From Arcobacter sp. (lineage in GTDB: Bacteria; Campylobacterota; Campylobacteria; Campylobacterales; Arcobacteraceae), in assembly GCA_002869565.1 (NCBI GenBank), contig PKUJ01000023.1:96052-160051 (forward strand): a DNA stretch of 64,000 nt, read 5' to 3'. Below the pieces are notes generated by a model. That model did no database searches. It had not been told where the DNA came from and saw nothing but the letters and a program-made list of their open reading frames with translations. Shown here piece by piece: positions 60,186 to 64,000 of this stretch. Both the position numbers and the translations under genes were made by a program. The number at the start of each line of letters is the position of its first letter. Position 1 is the stretch's first letter.

Positions 60186-60404
60186 TTATATTTTAACTTG
60201 CCACTCTTCTAAGTTTTTAGGAGCTTCTAGTTCAGATTTATCCCATTCTTCGAAGCCAGATGTTTTTTCATAAACTTGCAAAGCTAAGTCTTCTGCTTTT
60301 TCAGACCAGTTTATTACATCATCATTTATAACTAAATTATAACCACCATAAGGAGCGGAAGATATATAAAAAGTTCCAAAAGATGTTTTAAAATAATTTT
60401 TCAT
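60186..60404 (-). CDS. Hypothetical protein (72 aa)
   Basis: A small soluble protein rich in aromatic and acidic residues (NDDVINWSEKAEDLALQVYE). AAGGAAA lies before the ATG. No family recognised. It is convergent with the response regulator, with 2 bases between their stops. Confidence 0.6.
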   Translation of the reverse strand: MKNYFKTSFGTFYISSAPYGGYNLVINDDVINWSEKAEDLALQVYEKTSGFEEWDKSELEAPKNLEEWQVKI

Positions 60405-60469
60405 TTTTTATTTTCCTTGTATAATAAAGAATTTTAGCCAAAATTCGTTTCTTTTTTATAAAATGTACA

Positions 60470-60500
60470 ATATGTGACTGGATATGTGACAAGAATATGT
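60470..60500. repeat. Three short direct repeats (ATATGT) upstream of the membrane protein gene
   Basis: ATATGTGAC at 60470-60478 and 60482-60490, then ATATGT at 60495-60500, spaced 12 and 13 bases start to start. Direct repeats at about one helical turn are typical of OmpR-family binding sites, and an OmpR-type regulator is encoded just upstream. Confidence 0.45.
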
Positions 60501-60540
60501 TAAAATCTGTTTAATTATTAAAATATGAAGGATATTATTT

Positions 60541-60876
60541 ATGTTAGTTGAAAATGGTCTATATATATTTTTGGCTATTTGGGCAGTTTTAGGATTTACA
60601 AGTTTTTTTGTTTTTTTTCTTAATGAAAATGCGAAACTAAAAAAAAGATTTTGGTTACCATTTGTAATTTTGGTTGCAGTTGTATTTATAGGTTTTGGAT
60701 ATTTAGTAGGATATGATGGAAAAGAACTATTTTTTATTGTTCCTGGAGTTGGACTTGTTTCATTTTTTTGTATACGATCAATAAAGTTTTGTGATACATG
60801 TGGAAAAACAAATATGAGTCCAAATTTAGTTCTTCCTCCAAAAACATGTTTAAGTTGTCAAAGTCCTTTATCTTAG
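60541..60876 (+). CDS. Small membrane protein with zinc-ribbon-like tail
   Basis: A 111-residue protein with three hydrophobic helices in the first 80 residues and a C-terminal pair of CxxC motifs (FCDTCGKTN and CLSCQSPL) that can form a zinc ribbon. No family name recognised. AAGGA precedes the ATG, behind the ATATGT repeats. It is convergent with the nitrate reductase gene across a strong terminator. Confidence 0.65.
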   Translation: MLVENGLYIFLAIWAVLGFTSFFVFFLNENAKLKKRFWLPFVILVAVVFIGFGYLVGYDGKELFFIVPGVGLVSFFCIRSIKFCDTCGKTNMSPNLVLPPKTCLSCQSPLS

Positions 60877-60884
60877 GAATTCTT

Positions 60885-60928
60885 AAGATGAAATAAAAAG
60901 ATAATTAACTTTTTATTTCATCTTTTTT
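60885..60928. terminator. Bidirectional terminator between the zinc-ribbon protein gene and nasA
   Basis: A perfect 16-bp stem (60885-60900 with 60909-60924) and 8-base loop; the plus-strand side ends in a run of T. The last codons of the nitrate reductase gene lie in the 3' arm. Confidence 0.85.
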
Positions 60929-63217
60929 CAATACTTCATTTACAAAAATACTTTTATTGAGAACTACTATATGTTCCAATTCTCCAGCAATTTCTTTTTC
61001 TTCCATTTTTATACCTTCTGGAACTTTAACACTATGAAGTTGAACAGCACATTGTTTATAATTTGGTTCAAAAGATTTTGGGTCAAAATCTGCAATGGTG
61101 ATTGAATTTATTAGTTGTTCATTATAATGAAATGGCACAAATATTGAACCTGGTCTTATATTTTGTGATTCTTTTACTATAATATTTTTTATTTTTCCTC
61201 TTTTAGAAGAAATATCCATTCTATCTCCACTTGATACTTCAAGTTTTTTTGCATCTTTTGGGTTGATTTCAATCCAAGCTTCAGGGGCAAGGTCATTTAA
61301 TATTGATATAGTTTTTGTTTTTGTTCTTGTATGCCATTGTTCAACTGTACGTCCAGTATTTAAGATAAGTGGAAAGTTTTTATTTTCTGATTCAACTAAA
61401 GGTATCCAATCTAGGGCTAATAAATTTGCTTTACCATCTGGGCTAGGACAAGGCATGTTTTCACTATATAACCTTGCCGTTCCTTTTGGATTTTTTTTAT
61501 TACAAGGCCATTGGATTCCTCCGAGTTTTTCTATTAGAGAATAACTCATACCTGTGTAATCACAAAGTCTTCCATCACTTAATTTTTTCCATTCGTTAAA
61601 AGCATCAACTACATTTGTCCAATTAGGATATAATTTTTCTTGTATTCCAAAATATTTTGAAAATTCTACAACAATATCAAAATCACTTTTTGTAATTCCT
61701 AGAGGTTCAACTGCTTTTCTTGCATAGTTACATCTTCTCTCACTATTTGTATAAGTTCCTTCTTTTTCACTCCATGTAGCAGCTGAAAATACTATATCAG
61801 CTTTCATTGCAGTTTCACTTTTGAAAGCATCTTGAACTACAAGTAAATCAAGTTTTCGTAATGCCTTTCTTAGTTTATTTTGGTCGGGAAAAGAGACTAG
61901 AGGATTTGTCGCAACTAGCCATAAAGCTTTTATTTCACCTTTTTCTATTGCATCTATAATTTGTGGATATGAGTAACCACGAGAAGTGGGAACATCTTCA
62001 ACTGGAAGATTTACAATAGAAGCATATTCTTTTCTGTCAGCTTGATTTGCGAAATTTCTATAACCAGGTATTGAAGAGGTAAATCCAGTCTCTCTTGTAC
62101 CCATTGCATTACATTGTCCTGTAATTGAAAGTGCAGTTGCTCCTTTTCTTCCAAGATTTCCAGTAATAAGAGCCAAATTACAAATAGCACTTACTGTATC
62201 AGTTCCAATTGAACTTTGGTTTACTCCCATTGTCCAAGCAGACATGGCAGCTGGTGATTTTGCATAGACTTTTGCTAATTGATATAAATCTTTTACATCT
62301 ATGCCTGTGATTTGTGCAACATCTTGCGGTTTGTAGTTTGCCATAATATGTTTTCTAAACTCTTTGTATCCTGTTGTTCTTGTCTTTATAAATTTTTCAT
62401 CTTCCCATCCTTGCTCTAAAATGATGTGACAAAGTCCATTCATCAAAGCTAAATCGCTTCTTGGTTTTATGGGAACATATATATCTGCCATTTTTGCAGT
62501 TTTTGAGAATCTTGGATCAATAACTATTATAGTTGGTTTTTTACCCGTAATTTTTTCATTTTTAGCAATATGAAGTTTTAAAATAGGGTGATTATCTGCA
62601 ATATTTGCACCAATAAGCATAATTGTATCTGCGTAAGAAAAATCTTCATAACAACCAACTGGTCCATCACTTCCAAAAGTTTGTTTATATCCCATAACAG
62701 CACTTGCCATACAAAGGGTAGTATTTCCATCATAATTATTTGTTTTAAGACCCATTTGTACAAATTTTCCAAGGGTATAAAACTCTTCTGTTAGAAGTTG
62801 TCCCGTTGATATGCAAGCAATAGCGTTGTTTCCGTGCTCTTTTTTGATTTGTTTAAATTTATCACTTGTAGTTTTAAAAACTTCATCCCAAGAAGACTCA
62901 ATAAGTTGCCCTTCTTTTCTAATCATTGGGCTAGAAAATCTATTATCACTTTGAACCACTTCATGTTCAGATAAGCCTTTTGGGCAAAGTGTTCCTTGAT
63001 TTACTGGATGTAAGGGGTCACCTTTTGTATATGTAGGCTTTCCATCTTTCACACCAATATACAAACCACAGCCAACACCACAATATCCGCAAGTTGAACG
63101 AACCCAAGATGTAGGAGCTTTTTCTTTGGCTACTTTTCCAAATACTTTATCTTCAATTAAAGCATATTTGTCATTTTTAATATCTACGCCTAAAAATGTT
63201 TTAATTTTGTTTATCAT
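60905..63217 (-). CDS. nasA: Assimilatory nitrate reductase catalytic subunit (molybdopterin)
   Basis: A 770-residue Mo-bis-MGD enzyme. The N-terminal [4Fe-4S] ligands are in CGYCGVGCGLY and GTLCPKG; the molybdopterin domains include ADTIMLIGANIADNHPI, TMGVNQSSIGTD, TGNLGRKGATALSITGQCNAMG and a C-terminal dinucleotide-binding domain (GRTVEQWHTRTKT). Absence of a Tat signal places it in the cytoplasm and favours assimilatory NasA/NarB over periplasmic NapA. ATG at 63217 follows GGGGATAAGG, 4 bases after the upstream stop. The electron donor subunit is not seen; the DmsC-like neighbour is truncated. Confidence 0.87.
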   Translation of the reverse strand: MINKIKTFLGVDIKNDKYALIEDKVFGKVAKEKAPTSWVRSTCGYCGVGCGLYIGVKDGKPTYTKGDPLHPVNQGTLCPKGLSEHEVVQSDNRFSSPMIRKEGQLIESSWDEVFKTTSDKFKQIKKEHGNNAIACISTGQLLTEEFYTLGKFVQMGLKTNNYDGNTTLCMASAVMGYKQTFGSDGPVGCYEDFSYADTIMLIGANIADNHPILKLHIAKNEKITGKKPTIIVIDPRFSKTAKMADIYVPIKPRSDLALMNGLCHIILEQGWEDEKFIKTRTTGYKEFRKHIMANYKPQDVAQITGIDVKDLYQLAKVYAKSPAAMSAWTMGVNQSSIGTDTVSAICNLALITGNLGRKGATALSITGQCNAMGTRETGFTSSIPGYRNFANQADRKEYASIVNLPVEDVPTSRGYSYPQIIDAIEKGEIKALWLVATNPLVSFPDQNKLRKALRKLDLLVVQDAFKSETAMKADIVFSAATWSEKEGTYTNSERRCNYARKAVEPLGITKSDFDIVVEFSKYFGIQEKLYPNWTNVVDAFNEWKKLSDGRLCDYTGMSYSLIEKLGGIQWPCNKKNPKGTARLYSENMPCPSPDGKANLLALDWIPLVESENKNFPLILNTGRTVEQWHTRTKTKTISILNDLAPEAWIEINPKDAKKLEVSSGDRMDISSKRGKIKNIIVKESQNIRPGSIFVPFHYNEQLINSITIADFDPKSFEPNYKQCAVQLHSVKVPEGIKMEEKEIAGELEHIVVLNKSIFVNEVLKKDEIKS

Positions 63218-63221
63218 TTCC

Positions 63222-63905
63222 TTATCCCCTTTGATTCCCGGCAAAAAAATTTCCTGCTAGTCCTTGTGCAACTGCTGTTTTATAAAATAGAAGTCTTGAA
63301 ACTATTTCACTTGAAAATGAAACAGCAATTGCAAGACTTAATACAAATATAGCATTTGAGTAATTTCCAGCAGCTAAAAGTAACATAGCAAACAGTGGTA
63401 ATGCAAGGGCTCCTATATATAAAGATATTTTTCTATAATCATTATATTTTTTAAAATGTTCTTCATATAAAACTTTTGTTTTGTTTAGTTGATAAAAATG
63501 TTTATGGTCCTCATCTAGATATTTATAAAAATCATTTTGATTTGTAAACTCTATGTATTGTAAGAAAGAGATAAAAAATGCAAATGGTATAACAACACTG
63601 GCACTTGAATATTGAGCATTTAAAATAAGTACAAGACCTATTATTAAAATTCCTATATATGAAACATTGAAGAAAATATTTGTTGTCTCTTTTTTGTTCC
63701 AAGATGGTCTAGCTTTGATTCTATAAATCATTGATTGTGCATATATCCCATAAACTCCTACAGTTAAAACTGCCAATTCAATAATAAACCTAAGAACTTG
63801 ATTAAATTCAAAAAAGAAAATAGGAATTAAAAGTGTTAATCCTAAGGTATAAACTCCTAATGCTAAAGCTTCTCTACTAAGCCATGAGCTTTTGATATTC
63901 TTGAC
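63222..63905 (-). pseudogene. DmsC-like membrane anchor lacking its 5' end
   Basis: An open frame of 228 codons after a TAA at 63906-63908 encodes SSWLSREALALGVYT, a signature of DmsC-type anchors that normally occurs well inside the protein. The following six or so transmembrane helices and the RIKARPSWN loop also fit. No ATG or GTG is present in the first 43 codons; the first usable start is a TTG at 63776. The N-terminal helices expected upstream are absent, and another gene begins at 63981 in the opposite direction, so a deletion removed the 5' end. A shortened product from the TTG cannot be excluded. Confidence 0.6.
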
Positions 63906-63980
63906 TTAATAGTAAAAACGGGTGCATAAAATAGCTCTTAAACTATGGTATATTGGTAGTAAACAAAGGTTAATTTACAA

Positions 63981-64000
63981 ATGGCTGTAAAAAAACTCTA
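63981..64000 (+). CDS. Start of a plus-strand gene cut by the window edge
   Basis: AAAGG, an 8-base spacer and ATG GCT GTA AAA AAA CTC give the first residues MAVKKL. A TATATT at 63948-63953 could be its -10 element. The gene continues beyond the window and cannot be named. Confidence 0.4.

Noticed and set aside
60905..63217. Periplasmic nitrate reductase NapA
   Set aside because: No twin-arginine signal and no napG/H/B/F/D genes nearby; the cytoplasmic assimilatory type fits the nirBD context better.

Overview
The window is AT-rich, gene-dense bacterial DNA. Gene content and protein style (two-component proteins, Tll0287-like heme sensor, Sel1/Hcp-type cysteine repeats, NirBD, HoxEFUYH) fit the Campylobacterota, most likely an Arcobacter-group organism (Arcobacteraceae). 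This placement is inferred from gene content; no rRNA is present.

Layout. 1-2.7 kb: end of a membrane protein gene, then nnr, cutA and thiG. 2.7-3.5 kb: a tRNA block (Pro, His, Arg, Leu, two identical initiator Met). 3.5-6.3 kb: an unstable patch with a transposase remnant, a Sel1-repeat protein, REP-like palindromes and a complete IS4-type insertion sequence. 6.3-7.6 kb: an MFS transporter. 7.6-13.1 kb: a compact locus bracketed by five matches to the 7-1-7 Fur box (TGATAATNATTATCA). It encodes an HMA2-type protein, a DUF2202-like ferritin-fold protein, small glycine-rich membrane proteins (one closely resembling the magnetosome protein MamC/Mms13) and a P1B-6-type ATPase like FezB. I read it as a Fur-controlled ferrosome-like iron-storage organelle locus with a magnetosome-like component; this is the most unusual system in the window. 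13.1-15.6 kb: a calcium-binding-type protein, an HD-GYP phosphodiesterase and an ArsC/YffB-like protein.

15.6-33.3 kb: a polyglucan (glycogen) module. It has three GH57 enzymes including a branching enzyme, GAPDH, phosphofructokinase, a nucleotidyltransferase/phosphomutase-like fusion, a GalT-like protein, glycogen synthase, a short glucan phosphorylase, phosphoglucomutase, a DUF4912 protein and an FBPase homologue. Several members have altered active sites (FBPase metal motif, phosphorylase PLP lysine, phosphomutase serine loop). At 41.3-45.5 kb follow a bacterial homologue of eukaryotic phosphorylase-kinase alpha/beta subunits and glucokinase, so synthesis, breakdown and entry into glycolysis are all local. 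Between them (35.9-41.1 kb, minus strand) lies a complete hoxEFUYH-W bidirectional NAD-linked [NiFe] hydrogenase operon, which could dispose of or supply reductant during fermentation of the stored glucan (inference).

45.5-51.8 kb: a PLD/SF2-helicase/DUF3427 protein, DUF420 protein, CNNM/CorC-type protein, nucleoside deoxyribosyltransferase, MazG-type pyrophosphatase and TruD. 51.8-63.9 kb: an inorganic nitrogen assimilation region with nirBD, a PP2C-kinase fusion, cyanase, a formate/nitrite-type channel, a heme-binding sensor kinase with its OmpR-type regulator, an assimilatory nitrate reductase catalytic subunit and a 5'-truncated DmsC-like membrane anchor. The window ends inside the first codons of a plus-strand gene.
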